Positions 23,501-32,030 are shown, counted from the first letter of the stretch. The stretch is 64,000 nt of DNA from Acidicapsa acidisoli (GCF_025685625.1 NZ_JAGSYI010000007.1:62001-126000); one strand, 5' to 3'. The notes: a model not told the origin generated them from the sequence alone. A program made the numbers and translations.

Positions 23501-25056
23501 AGAGGGTCGATGGGAGGATTGGTGACCTGCGCAAAGCGCTGGCGGAAAAATGCGTACACGGGGCGCGGAGCGCGGGCCAGCGGCGCAAGCGGCGTGTCGT
23601 CCCCCATGGACCAGACGGCCTCTTTGCCCTCGGTGGCCATGGGCGCAAGGATCATGCGCACCTCTTCGCGGGTGTACCCGAAGCGGTGCTGCAGCCGGTT
23701 CAGTTCGACTGGATCTAGAGCTTCCGTGGTTTCTTCGACAACAACCAGCGGAGTATCGCGCTGTATCAGGTCCTGGTAACGGTTGTTCTGATCGAAGCGG
23801 GTGAGAAGTTCTTCGTTTTCAAGGAACTCGTGGGTTTCGAGATCGACGAGGATCATCTGGCCCGGACCGAGGCGTCCAGAGTGAATGACGCGCTCAGGGT
23901 CCATATCGACAAGACCGGCTTCCGAGCCGGCTACGACGAGGCCGTCTTCATCGACGGCAAAGCGACAGGGGCGCAGGCCGTTGCGATCCAGAATGGCTCC
24001 GACCTGGCGGCCGTCCGCGAAGGAAAGCGCAGCGGGACCATCCCAGGGTTCAACGCAGTCGCCCGTGTATTGCAAAAAGGAGGATGTATTGCCGTGGTTG
24101 GCGGGCGGCACAAGCATACGCAGAGCCTCGGCGACGGTGCGGCCATTCTGCGCGAGTAGTTCAACGACTTCGTCCAGCGACGAAGAGTCCGAGCCGCCGA
24201 TGGTCAGGACCGGGTGCAGGTCAAGAGGCAAAGTGTCAGCGCGGGCCTCCATGCGGGAGCGATTGCCCCAAATCGTGTTGATCTCACCGTTGTGGGCGAG
24301 GGTGCGGCAGGGCTGAGCGCGATCCCAGCTTGGCAGTACGTTGGTGGCGTAGCGTTGATGAAAGACGGCGAAGGGCGTCAGGAAGCCCGGGTCCGCTAGA
24401 TCCGGATAGAACTCGGGCAGGAGCCGACCGGCACAAAGCGCCTTGTAGACAATGGTCGTCGACGAAATAGACACGACGTAACCGGGGAGGGCGGAGCGCT
24501 CAAACTGCTTGCGGGCGAGATACAAACGGCGGTCGAAGTCCGCAGCATCCTCTGACGTAACAAGAACGTGCCATATATCCGGCAACGTGGAGGCGGCGAT
24601 CGAGCCTAAAATCTGCGGACAAATCGGCACGGGACGCCAGGCCAAAAGCGCGATCTGCTGGGCTGCGAGCGCCGATTCGAGTTCTGTACGCGAGGCCAGG
24701 GACTCGCCTTCGAGAAAAACGACAGCGACGCCGAGAGGCTTGTCGTGATCGAGTTCGATTCCGAGCGGCAGGAGAAGCAGATCGCGCGGGATTGCAGTCA
24801 TGACGCCGACCCCGTCGCTCGACTTGCCGTCCGCGGCGACGGCTCCGCGGTGTTCGAGCCGGGCCAAAGCCGTCAAGGCGTGTTCCAGAATTGCGTGCGA
24901 GGGCTCACCGGAAAGTTGAGCCACGAATCCCACGCCGCAGGAATCCTGGTCAAAACGGGAGTCAAGAAGGTTCGGAAAAGAATCCAACTGACGCGCGAGA
25001 TTCAATTCCTGAGACGGATTGCTACGGTTATCGGAATGAAGGCGGAGGCGATCCAT
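20566..25056 (-). CDS. gltB: Glutamate synthase large subunit
   Basis: A 1496-residue GOGAT large subunit that makes two glutamates from glutamine and 2-oxoglutarate. A 39-residue leader precedes the catalytic Cys40 of DSCGVGFVAQ and would be removed to free the Ntn-amidotransferase nucleophile. Domains in order: glutaminase (about 40-440), central domain, FMN-binding synthase barrel (about 870-1240, with GEGGEDP and GGTGASALSSIKYAG), the [3Fe-4S] motif CHLNTCPTG, and the C-terminal GXGXG helix (about 1280-1470). No gltD lies beside it, so it may be ferredoxin-dependent or pair with a distant small subunit. Divergent from argR; a terminator follows. Confidence 0.95.
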   Translation of the reverse strand: MDRLRLHSDNRSNPSQELNLARQLDSFPNLLDSRFDQDSCGVGFVAQLSGEPSHAILEHALTALARLEHRGAVAADGKSSDGVGVMTAIPRDLLLLPLGIELDHDKPLGVAVVFLEGESLASRTELESALAAQQIALLAWRPVPICPQILGSIAASTLPDIWHVLVTSEDAADFDRRLYLARKQFERSALPGYVVSISSTTIVYKALCAGRLLPEFYPDLADPGFLTPFAVFHQRYATNVLPSWDRAQPCRTLAHNGEINTIWGNRSRMEARADTLPLDLHPVLTIGGSDSSSLDEVVELLAQNGRTVAEALRMLVPPANHGNTSSFLQYTGDCVEPWDGPAALSFADGRQVGAILDRNGLRPCRFAVDEDGLVVAGSEAGLVDMDPERVIHSGRLGPGQMILVDLETHEFLENEELLTRFDQNNRYQDLIQRDTPLVVVEETTEALDPVELNRLQHRFGYTREEVRMILAPMATEGKEAVWSMGDDTPLAPLARAPRPVYAFFRQRFAQVTNPPIDPLREAVVIQMHTRLGPWPHLFEPREPLPGLSLRSPVLSLAQMQALKYKDHPLAQDLPLEVIDCVFSHDESLEAALDRMRRRAVDLTADHAKVLLLSDRSASSSAMPIPMAMAVGAVHRALISAGVRAEVGIAVEAGDCRDIHHLAVLLGMGAGAVCPWLALETARALTPEQGEANTIHALELGLAKIMSKMGISVVDSYRGAHLFDAIGLSDEIIDKCFVGTPSPLSGIGFEDIEKLIRQSWREQSSPSESREASEAAEDGGSLVAAIAPAAVKDLPDYGFVRFRKADEAEVHAWQPQTVRALQAAMGSTKQGAALALTPWSAFTTQASEEHPAYLRDLLEIRPAGSELALETVEAPGSICKNFIASAMSFGSLSPEAHQTITQAMNLLGGRSNTGEGGEDPSVYPPVDGAPSLLNNKIKQVASARFGVTAEYLVHAEEIEIKIAQGAKPGEGGQLPGHKVTELIARLRHAQPGMQLISPPPHHDIYSIEDLAQLIYDLKRVNPRAAVGVKLVSECGVGTVAAGVAKAYADYIVIAGHTGGTGASALSSIKYAGDPWELGLAEAQQVLIHNGLRGRVRLRTDGGLRTARDILIAALLGADEFAFGTSVLVALGCDMARQCHLNTCPTGIATQKPELRAKFRGKPEHVVRFFEELARELQQLLASLGLPSLAAATGRTDLLEQVRYDGNLNLAPVLAASEVAKMTDGATRWEGKRNDRPEEHPALDDAWVEPAFAAYKSNQPFSVTTTITNENRTVGARLAGQIAQFHTNNPTASGSSLQFEMKGVAGQSFGAFAVSGMTLKLEGLANDFVGKGLCGGELILRGEGRAARESTKHVILGNVALYGATSGSLYAAGRAGERFAVRNSGALAIVEGVGDHGCEYMTGGLVVVLGDAGINFGAGMTGGLAWVYDDKAAFIEKGLYHKEFLVAERFDDLDHTAQKSIYELVELHVAKTSSSCGVVLLTQWEKLAKNLIRLTPKG

Positions 25057-25192
25057 ACGTAACTATACGACCTCTTGAAACGAGAAATCTACTTAGGAAA
25101 TTGACAAAGACGCAAAGCATCTGCAAAAGACACCACCGCGCCGAAGTGACCCGAAGGCCGACAGGGAGTAAATTCAAAATGCCGTTAAGATT

Positions 25193-25242
25193 TTGCGAAA
25201 CCGCTTTGCATATTTATACAAACTACCGTATATTTATGCAAG
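25193..25242 (+). promoter_or_regulatory. arg operon promoter with two ARG boxes
   Basis: Box 1 TGCATATTTATACA (25207-25220) matches the ArgR pattern TGNATWWWWATNCA at every position; box 2 CGTATATTTATGCA (25227-25240) matches at all but the first. They are 20 bp apart centre to centre, the geometry needed for one ArgR hexamer. A likely promoter, TTGCGA (25193-25198) and TATACA (25215-25220) with 16 bp between, overlaps box 1, so ArgR would block it. Confidence 0.8.
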
Positions 25243-25317
25243 CGCGGTCCTCGAAATGGGGCCGCGCTTTCGATTTGCCGGTCCAAAGCGGCTGGCTTCA
25301 GGGAAGTCGATCGCGAA

Positions 25318-25788
25318 ATGAAGCAGGAACGTCACAATGCGATTCGGGAGTTAGTCGGCAACTCTCTCATCCAGAGCCAGGACGATCTGCGGCGCAAGCT
25401 GCGACGCCGGGGCTTTGCCGTCACACAGGCGACACTTTCCCGCGACATGCATGAGATGCATCTATTCAAAGGGCCTGCGGGGTATCGTCTTTCAAATGGA
25501 AATGGGAACGGCGAAGTTAGCGCGGTGGCGGAGGAAGAAAACGATGGACCTCCCAGCGTTGCGAATGTAATGGAAACATTTGGATTGCGCTGCCGGCAGG
25601 CGATGAATCAAGTGGTGATTGGTACAGTGATGGGAGGGGCGCAACCGGTAGCGGCCGCCCTGGATAACGAGTTGTGGCCGGAAGTAGTTGGCACCATTGC
25701 GGGAGACGACACTGTGTTGGTGATTTGCCCGGACTTGCGCCGGGCAGCGGAAGTCCACGCAAGATTGCGAAAGATACTGGAAGGGTAA
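25318..25788 (+). CDS. argR: Arginine repressor
   Basis: A 156-residue ArgR/AhrC regulator, a hexamer that binds arginine and represses arginine synthesis. The N-terminal winged helix is clear (SQDDLRRKLRRRGFAVTQATLSRDMHEM, with the SR motif of the recognition helix). The linker is Glu- and Asn-rich, and the C-terminal oligomerisation and arginine-binding domain ends in VVGTIAGDDTVLVICPD, whose Asp pair contacts arginine. It heads the arg operon behind two ARG boxes, so autoregulation is expected. argC begins 10 bp downstream. Length is normal. Confidence 0.95.
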   Translation: MKQERHNAIRELVGNSLIQSQDDLRRKLRRRGFAVTQATLSRDMHEMHLFKGPAGYRLSNGNGNGEVSAVAEEENDGPPSVANVMETFGLRCRQAMNQVVIGTVMGGAQPVAAALDNELWPEVVGTIAGDDTVLVICPDLRRAAEVHARLRKILEG

Positions 25789-25798
25789 AGCGGTTGAA

Positions 25799-26866
25799 AT
25801 GAGCAAAGCGGTACATACGGCAGTTGTCGGCGTGACGGGATATGCGGGAGCAGAGTTAGCCCGGTTGCTGGTGCGGCATCCCAGACTTAAGGGCGCCATG
25901 CCGGTATTTGCGGGACGTGTCGATGAACAGGATCAGGCACGCGGCGGAATCCCGCTTGGAGAAATTCATCCGCAGTTAATGGATAGCTATGAGACTGGAT
26001 CGCTACGGGTGCAGCCGTTTTCCTGGGAACTGCTGGAGGATCTGGGAGTTGAGGTTGTATTCCTGGCGACTCCGCACGAGCTTTCGCGGGAAGTGGCTCC
26101 GGAGGCGCGCAAACGCGGTTTCCGGGTGATCGATCTGAGCGGAGCCTGGCGGCTTGAAGAAGCTGCGAATCGATCTGTCTACAAGTTTGAGGATGAGGGT
26201 TCGACAACGGCGTTGCATACGCAATTGGAGGCGGTTTACGGAATGCCGGAGCTGCACCGGGCGGAGATTCGCGGAGCTGGATTGGTGGCGAATCCGGGAT
26301 GTTACGCAACTTCGGTGATTCTGGCGCTGAAACCGCTTCTGGAGGCGGGATTGGTCGATTTGAACCATGGCATTGTCTGCGATTCAAAGAGTGGCGTCAG
26401 TGGCGCGGGCAAGGCACCGTCCGCAAAGACTCACTTTATGTATGCCGCGGATAATTTGTCTGCTTACGGGGTGTTTACCCATCGTCATACCGGCGAGTTA
26501 CTGGAGCAGTTGGGCGTAGATGCGGAGGCTTTGACCTTTACGCCGCATCTGTTGCCGATTCCCAGGGGCATTCTTTCGACGATCTATGTGCGGTTTGTTG
26601 AATCGCAGACAAATGATGCGATCGAGAAATGCTACCGGGATTTCTATCACGGAAGTCCGCTTGTTCGGCTCTTTGGAACGACATTGCCGCAGATTCAGTA
26701 TTCCGTTCGTACCAACTACGCGGACATTGGCTTCAACATTGCGAAAGACGGGCGTCGGGCGGTGATTGTGAGTTGCCTGGACAACCTGCTCAAGGGCGCT
26801 GCAGGGCAGGCGGTGCAGAATCTCAATGTAATGCAGGGCTGGGGCGAGGCGGAGGGTCTGGAATGA
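25799..26866 (+). CDS. argC: N-acetyl-gamma-glutamyl-phosphate reductase
   Basis: A 355-residue NADPH enzyme, third step of arginine synthesis, converting N-acetylglutamyl phosphate to the semialdehyde. The Rossmann start VVGVTGYAGAELARLL binds NADP; the catalytic Cys is in LVANPGCYATSV; the catalytic His is probably in FTPHLLPIPRGI; GVSGAGKAPS is the family phosphate loop. Its stop overlaps the argB ATG by four bases (ATGA). A GGAAGGG in the end of argR serves as a spaced ribosome site. Confidence 0.96.
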   Translation: MSKAVHTAVVGVTGYAGAELARLLVRHPRLKGAMPVFAGRVDEQDQARGGIPLGEIHPQLMDSYETGSLRVQPFSWELLEDLGVEVVFLATPHELSREVAPEARKRGFRVIDLSGAWRLEEAANRSVYKFEDEGSTTALHTQLEAVYGMPELHRAEIRGAGLVANPGCYATSVILALKPLLEAGLVDLNHGIVCDSKSGVSGAGKAPSAKTHFMYAADNLSAYGVFTHRHTGELLEQLGVDAEALTFTPHLLPIPRGILSTIYVRFVESQTNDAIEKCYRDFYHGSPLVRLFGTTLPQIQYSVRTNYADIGFNIAKDGRRAVIVSCLDNLLKGAAGQAVQNLNVMQGWGEAEGLE

Positions 26867-27645
26867 AGTATGTCATCAAGCTCGGTGGAGCGGGCCTCGA
26901 AAACCCAACGCTTTTGCAGGGATGCGTACGCGCGATTGCGAACCTGGTGCAGGATGGCAACCAGGTGGCGGTGGTGCATGGCGGGGGAATTCAACTTACC
27001 AAGACTCTTGCTCAGCTAGGCAAGAAGAGCGAATTCATCAACGGACTGCGAGTTACAGATGCCGAGACGCGCGACACGGCGTTGATGGTCTTTGCAGGTC
27101 GCGTGAACAAAGGGCTGGTGGCGGCGCTGGGTTCCGTTGGGCAGCCTGCGATTGGGCTTTCGGGCGGCGACGGGCTGATGTTTCGCGCACGCAAGAAGCG
27201 CACGGAACCGGATCTTGGATACGTAGGCGAGATTGCCGCGAGCGATCCTCGGTGGATTGAGGCTATCTGGCAGTTGCAGGGCGTGCCGGTGATTTCCTCC
27301 ATGGCGCTGGGCTTTGACGGCGAGTACTACAACATCAATGCCGATGAGATGGCCGCGGCTTGCGCCACAGCTTGCCGCGCGGACGCATTAGTATTTCTGA
27401 CCGATGTGCCTGGGGTGCGCGGAGCCAGCGGCGAAGTGATGCGTTGGTTGAGCATCGACCAGATTGCCGAGATGGCGAAGAGCGCCGTGATCTCCGGTGG
27501 AATGCTGCCGAAGCTGAGTGCTTGCCGTGAGGCGCTGTTGCATGGGGTGAAGCGAGTGCGCATTTTGCCGGCGGAAGCTGCTCAAGTCCTGCCTGATTTG
27601 TGTACGTCACGAGTTGCCGAAGGAACGGAAGTGATGGTGGCTTAG
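26863..27645 (+). CDS. argB: Acetylglutamate kinase
   Basis: A 260-residue amino-acid kinase that phosphorylates N-acetylglutamate, usually the controlled step. Seen: KLGGAG at the N-terminus for ATP phosphate, VVHGGGIQL for the substrate, GLSGGDGLMF, INADEMAAACATA and the ATP-site Lys in SGGMLPKLSA. Start at ATG 26863, with GGAGGG six bases upstream and overlap with argC; the frame is open for 78 more codons upstream but that is the argC shadow. The short N-terminus lacks the extra helix of arginine-inhibited hexameric kinases, so feedback by arginine is not expected from the sequence; this is an inference. Confidence 0.95.
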   Translation: MKYVIKLGGAGLENPTLLQGCVRAIANLVQDGNQVAVVHGGGIQLTKTLAQLGKKSEFINGLRVTDAETRDTALMVFAGRVNKGLVAALGSVGQPAIGLSGGDGLMFRARKKRTEPDLGYVGEIAASDPRWIEAIWQLQGVPVISSMALGFDGEYYNINADEMAAACATACRADALVFLTDVPGVRGASGEVMRWLSIDQIAEMAKSAVISGGMLPKLSACREALLHGVKRVRILPAEAAQVLPDLCTSRVAEGTEVMVA

Positions 27646-27671
27646 CGGCCTCCTGAGGAGAGGAATTAGAT

Positions 27672-28934
27672 ATGAAGCTGGATACGATTCGCGCTGCCGA
27701 GGCGCGACTTTTACTTTCGACCTACGAACGTAATCCCCTGCTCTTTGAACGCGGCGAGGGTGTTCATCTAATTGACGAAAATGGAGCACGCTATCTGGAC
27801 CTGTTGAGCGGCATTGGCGTAAATGCGCTGGGATATGGCCATCCTGCGATTGAGGAAGCGGTTGCACGCCAGAGCCGTGCGCTGATCCATACGTCGAATC
27901 TCTATTTTCATGAGGGACAGGCGGAGCTTGCGCTGCGGCTAACGGAGCGGACCGGAATGGATCGCGTTTTCTTCGCGAATACTGGCACCGAGGCATGGGA
28001 AGCAGCGATGAAACTGGCTCGGGCTCATGCCGGGCTGTTGCGCTCGGAAGGCAAGACGATCGGGACGAAGTTTCTGGCGCTGGAACATAGTTTTCATGGG
28101 CGTACTTTTGGATCGGTTTCGACGACTCACAAGGCTAAGTATCGTGAACCATTTGGACCGGTCGTGCCGGGCGTGGAGTTTGTTCGCTTCAACCATGTAG
28201 CGGACCTGCGGGCGAAATTCTCGAATGAGGTTTGCGCGGTTCTGATGGAGTCAATTCAGGGTGAGGGCGGGATTCGGCCTCTGACGCAGGAATTCTTTAA
28301 CGCCGCACGCGAATTGACGGCGTCGACTGGCGCACTGCTCATCGTGGACGAAATCCAGGCGGGAATGGGGCGTACTGGCAAGTGGTGCGGGTATCAGCAC
28401 TACGGGATTCGCCCGGATATTACTACGCTGGCAAAGCCTCTCGCAGGCGGCATCCCGCTCGGCGCGACGCTCTGCACTGAAGAGGTTGCGCGAGCAATTC
28501 ATCCCGGCATGCATGGGACAACTTTTGGTGGAGGACCGCTGGCTTGCGCAGTTGCCATTGCGGTAATCGACACGATCGAGCGCGAAGGGTTGCTGGAGCA
28601 TGTGATCGAGGTGGGTGACTACTTTCAGGAACAACTGAAAGGGCTTGCCAACAAACACGGCGCGATTGTCGACGTGCGCGGCAAGGGACTTATGCTTGCG
28701 GCTGAGCTGGATTCGGCGGATCTCGCGAAGTTAGTGGTGAAAGAAATGCTGCAACGGAAGATTCTCATCAACTGCACCAGCGACACGGTGCTTCGCTTCC
28801 TGCCGCCTTTCATTCTTCAGAAAGAACATGTGGACCAGGCCATCGCGGCTCTGGATGAGATTCTCAAGGAGCACGCCAGCAGCATTGCTGTGGGCGAGGC
28901 GGCCGATCACGTGGGAGGACAGGTCCGTGGCTAG
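27672..28934 (+). CDS. argD: Acetylornithine aminotransferase
   Basis: A 420-residue PLP class-III aminotransferase converting N-acetylglutamate semialdehyde to N-acetylornithine with glutamate. Seen: [18 protein letters not shown] near the start, [18 protein letters not shown] for PLP phosphate, [17 protein letters not shown] with the PLP Asp, and the Schiff-base Lys in [17 protein letters not shown] good ribosome site (AGGAGAGG) precedes the ATG, 26 bp after argB. Its end overlaps the argF GTG by eight bases. It may also act as succinyldiaminopimelate aminotransferase, as ArgD proteins often do. Confidence 0.95.
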   Translation: MKLDTIRAAEARLLLSTYERNPLLFERGEGVHLIDENGARYLDLLSGIGVNALGYGHPAIEEAVARQSRALIHTSNLYFHEGQAELALRLTERTGMDRVFFANTGTEAWEAAMKLARAHAGLLRSEGKTIGTKFLALEHSFHGRTFGSVSTTHKAKYREPFGPVVPGVEFVRFNHVADLRAKFSNEVCAVLMESIQGEGGIRPLTQEFFNAARELTASTGALLIVDEIQAGMGRTGKWCGYQHYGIRPDITTLAKPLAGGIPLGATLCTEEVARAIHPGMHGTTFGGGPLACAVAIAVIDTIEREGLLEHVIEVGDYFQEQLKGLANKHGAIVDVRGKGLMLAAELDSADLAKLVVKEMLQRKILINCTSDTVLRFLPPFILQKEHVDQAIAALDEILKEHASSIAVGEAADHVGGQVRG

Positions 28935-29964
28935 CAAGGCATTTGTGGAGCGGCAGATGGCCGCCATTCCCGTAGAGCAGGATCAGGACATACTGACGGC
29001 CGCAGCGCGACTCGCGGGCGAAGACATGTGCTCGATCAACGATCTTTCCAGCGCCGAAGTCAGGGCGATTTTGAAGCTTGGCCATGATGTGAAGCGCAAT
29101 CCGCGCGAGTACAGGCACGCGCTGGACGCGAAGCAGATGGTGCTGATGTTTGAGAAGGCCAGTCTGCGCACGCGGTTGAGCTTTGAGACAGGCATCAACA
29201 CGATGGGCGGCAATGCCATCTTCGTGGATCAGACAAACTCTCCGCTCGGTGAGCGCGAGTCGATTGCGGACGTGGCGCGCAATGTGGAGCGCTGGGTGGA
29301 TGTGATCGTGTTGCGGACGTATGCGCATGACACGATCACCGAGATGGCGGCGCACTCGCGCGTGCCGGTGGTTAACGCGCTCTCGGACTTTGAGCATCCG
29401 TGCCAGGCGCTGGCGGATTTTATGACCCTTGAGGAGCATTTCGGCACGGTTCGCGGCATGAACTTCACCTACGTTGGCGACGGGAACAACGTCTGCCATT
29501 CGTTGATGCTTACGGGCGCGCAACTGGGGGCGAACGTGACCGTCGCCACGCCACGCGGATACTCGCCGGATATCGAGATTGTTACGCTGGCGCGCGAAAA
29601 GGCGGAAGCGAATGGATGTGAGATTCGGCTGACGCAAGACCCGCAGGCCGGAGCGGAAAACGCAGATGCAGTCTATACCGATGTTTGCGTCAGCATGGGC
29701 TTTGAGCACGAGTCGACCAAGCGGGCGCCGATCTTCCGGCCGTTTCAGGTGAATGAAGCTCTTATGTCCCGGGCCGCTGGTCATGCGGTGTTTATGCATT
29801 GCCTTCCGGCACGCCGCAATGCGGAAGTCACGGACGCGGTGCTTGATGGGCCGCAGTCGATTGTCTTCGATCAGGCAGAGAATCGAATGCATGCACAAAA
29901 GGCGCTGCTGCTGTTACTGCTGGGAGGCCTCTCAAACACTGCCAGCTTTACCCAGAATGCGTAA
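28927..29964 (+). CDS. argF: Ornithine carbamoyltransferase
   Basis: A 345-residue transcarbamylase making citrulline from ornithine and carbamoyl phosphate. Carbamoyl phosphate contacts SLRTRLSFETG and FEHPCQALADF and the catalytic HCLP loop (FMHCLPARRN) are intact. Start set at GTG 28927, where GGAGG lies eight bases upstream inside the argD end. This gives an N-terminal extension of about 35 residues before the conserved LSSAEVRAILKLG. The ARRN after HCLP differs from the more common AHRG of ornithine enzymes; an N-acylornithine preference cannot be excluded from sequence alone. It sits in the arg operon between argD and argH. Confidence 0.9.
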   Translation: MASKAFVERQMAAIPVEQDQDILTAAARLAGEDMCSINDLSSAEVRAILKLGHDVKRNPREYRHALDAKQMVLMFEKASLRTRLSFETGINTMGGNAIFVDQTNSPLGERESIADVARNVERWVDVIVLRTYAHDTITEMAAHSRVPVVNALSDFEHPCQALADFMTLEEHFGTVRGMNFTYVGDGNNVCHSLMLTGAQLGANVTVATPRGYSPDIEIVTLAREKAEANGCEIRLTQDPQAGAENADAVYTDVCVSMGFEHESTKRAPIFRPFQVNEALMSRAAGHAVFMHCLPARRNAEVTDAVLDGPQSIVFDQAENRMHAQKALLLLLLGGLSNTASFTQNA

Positions 29965-30039
29965 GCTGTTCTTGACCATGCCAGAAGCGTCGGAAATATA
30001 GATCGACCGAATGGAAGGCGAAGGAATCAAAGAATTATC

Positions 30040-31497
30040 ATGTCTAGCGAACAAAATGCTACAAAGATGTGGTCAGGCCGCTTTCGAGAGCCTCTCGACG
30101 CGGAATTCGAAGCATGGCAGCGATCGATTGTCTTTGACTGGCAGCTACTGCAAGAAGAAGTAGCTGCCAGTAAGGCTCATGCGTCGGCAATTGCCGCGGC
30201 AGGCATATTGAACAGCGACGAGCTCTATCATCTGCGAGCGATCCTCGACGACATTGCGGCAGAATATGCCAGTCCCGAGAACGCAGCGAAGGTGCGTGAT
30301 CATGCGACAGCCGAGGACATTCATCACTTTGTTGAGATTGCCCTTACTGAGCGGCTCGGCTCCCTGGCGCTGAAGCTACATACGGGGCGTAGCCGCAACG
30401 AGCAGATTGCAACGGATCTGCGGCTGTATGTTCGTGGGCAGATAGAAGGGACTGTCGCTGCTCTTGGCGATTGGGCATTGGCGCTGGTCGCAAAAGCGAA
30501 AGCTGCGGGCGATGCGGTCATGCCGAGCTACACGCATTTGCAGCGCGCGGAGCCGGTGCTGGTGGCGCATTGGCTACTGGCGTATGCGCAAATGTTGCTG
30601 CGTGATATCAGCCGCCTGCACGATTGCGCAGCGCGATTGAATTACTGCCCCCTGGGTTCAGGTGCGGTCGCCGGCGCAACGCTCAAACTTGACCGCTGGA
30701 TTGCGGCGAAAGAGCTTGATTTTACTGCGCCGACTGCAAACAGCATGGATGCTACGAGCGATCGCGACTTTGTACTGGAATACTTGCAGGCGTTGACGTT
30801 TGTTGGACTTCATGCCAGCCGGTTTGCGGAAGAGATCACTCTGTTTGCTACAGCAGAGTTTGGATTTGTGCAGTTGCCAGAGGCTTTTTCGACGGGATCG
30901 AGCGCAATGCCGCAGAAGAAGAATCCGGATTTGACCGAGTTGGTGCGGGCCAAGGTCGGCCGCATTCATGGCGCTGCGGCTGCCGTAACGCTACAGTTGA
31001 AGGGATTGCCGCTGGCCTACAACAAGGACATGCAGGAGACGCAGGAACCGGCCTTTGCCGTGCGTGGAACGGCGCAGATGCTGGGGTTGCTGGCCCGGTT
31101 CACGAGCGCACTTGAGTTCAATGCGGGGCGCATGCAGGAGGCTGCCGAGAATGGCTACCTAAATGCGATGGCGGCGGCCACCTACCTGGTGCACAAGGGA
31201 GTTCCCTTCCGTAAGGCACATGAGAAGATCGGGAACGCTGTGCGGTTCGGCCTTGAAAAAGGCTTGGAATTGAATGGGCTTACGCTGGAGGAACTGCGTC
31301 AGTTTGGCGAAGAGTTTGAAGTCGATTTCTATGATGCGATCACTTTGGAAGCTACGCTGGATTGCCACGATGTAATCGGCGGAACCGCGCGAAACCAGGT
31401 TCGAGAAGCGGTCATTGCCGCAGAGGAGCGCATTCAATCGGTCTTGCATAGCGGTGCGCGGACGGGCAGACAGGAGGCGGTTCATGCTGGTGCGTAA
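30040..31497 (+). CDS. argH: Argininosuccinate lyase
   Basis: A 485-residue fumarase/aspartase-superfamily lyase releasing arginine and fumarate. Seen: KMWSGRFREPLDAEFE at the start, the TGRSRNEQIATDLRL loop, SYTHLQRAEPVLVAHWL with the catalytic-type His, and the signature GSSAMPQKKNPDLTELVRAK with the catalytic Ser. It follows argF by 75 bp and overlaps argA by 14 bases. argG, needed to supply argininosuccinate, is not in the window. The length is slightly above the usual 455-470 because of a short tail (HSGARTGRQEAVHAGA) whose codons hold the argA ribosome site. Confidence 0.96.
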   Translation: MSSEQNATKMWSGRFREPLDAEFEAWQRSIVFDWQLLQEEVAASKAHASAIAAAGILNSDELYHLRAILDDIAAEYASPENAAKVRDHATAEDIHHFVEIALTERLGSLALKLHTGRSRNEQIATDLRLYVRGQIEGTVAALGDWALALVAKAKAAGDAVMPSYTHLQRAEPVLVAHWLLAYAQMLLRDISRLHDCAARLNYCPLGSGAVAGATLKLDRWIAAKELDFTAPTANSMDATSDRDFVLEYLQALTFVGLHASRFAEEITLFATAEFGFVQLPEAFSTGSSAMPQKKNPDLTELVRAKVGRIHGAAAAVTLQLKGLPLAYNKDMQETQEPAFAVRGTAQMLGLLARFTSALEFNAGRMQEAAENGYLNAMAAATYLVHKGVPFRKAHEKIGNAVRFGLEKGLELNGLTLEELRQFGEEFEVDFYDAITLEATLDCHDVIGGTARNQVREAVIAAEERIQSVLHSGARTGRQEAVHAGA

Positions 31498-32002
31498 GGC
31501 GCGCCTTCAGGACGCTTCGGACGTCTTTGAATTGGTGAACAGTCTCAGCGGCGATGGCACTCTTCTTAAGCGCCAGTTTGCCGAGATATGCGAGAATATC
31601 CGCGATTTTACGGTTGCAGAGTCGGATACGGGCGTGTTTCTCGGCTGCGGCGCGCTGCATCTTTATGGACCGCATCTGGCTGAGGTGCGGTCGATTGTCA
31701 TGAAGCCCGGCGCGAAGGGACGCGGTGCGGGCGGGCGTGTGCTGAAGGCTCTTATCGAAGAGGCCGAAGAACATGGGATTCAGTCTGTGTGCCTTTTCAC
31801 GCGCATTCCGGATTTCTTTTTCAAGTACGGATTCCGGACCGTCGAGGATAAGGCGGATCTGCCGGATAAGGTCTTCAAGGACTGCCAAACCTGTCCTCGT
31901 TTGCATCGATGCGATGAGGTTGCGATGGTACGAGGCAAGATTCCAAAGATATCGATCCTGGGGCCGAAGCAGGAAGCACGGGAACTGGTGCGGCTGGGTT
32001 GA
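31484..32002 (+). CDS. argA: Short GNAT-type N-acetylglutamate synthase
   Basis: A 172-residue GNAT acetyltransferase, taken as the short ArgA that acetylates glutamate at the first step of the pathway. Seen: MLVRKARLQDASDVFELVN, FTVAESDTGVFLGCGALHLY, the acetyl-CoA loop RSIVMKPGAKGRGAGGRVL, and the tail KDCQTCPRLHRCDEVAMVRG, whose Cys spacing (C-x2-C-x5-C) is usual in this short ArgA group. ATG 31484 has AGGAGG seven bases upstream and overlaps argH by 14 bases. Context at the end of the arg operon is the main support for the exact role. The amino-acid-kinase half of classical ArgA is absent. Confidence 0.85.
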   Translation: MLVRKARLQDASDVFELVNSLSGDGTLLKRQFAEICENIRDFTVAESDTGVFLGCGALHLYGPHLAEVRSIVMKPGAKGRGAGGRVLKALIEEAEEHGIQSVCLFTRIPDFFFKYGFRTVEDKADLPDKVFKDCQTCPRLHRCDEVAMVRGKIPKISILGPKQEARELVRLG

Positions 32003-32030
32003 AGCAGCTCCTAACTTCCAGCCCGCCTAG

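Noticed and set aside
26629-26862. N-terminal extension of argB by 78 codons.
   Set aside because: It lies inside argC in another frame; ATG 26863 has a good ribosome site and the kinase motif starts there.
28864-29898. A 344-codon open frame antisense to argF.
   Set aside because: Product is Arg/His-rich without motifs, while argF has all catalytic motifs.
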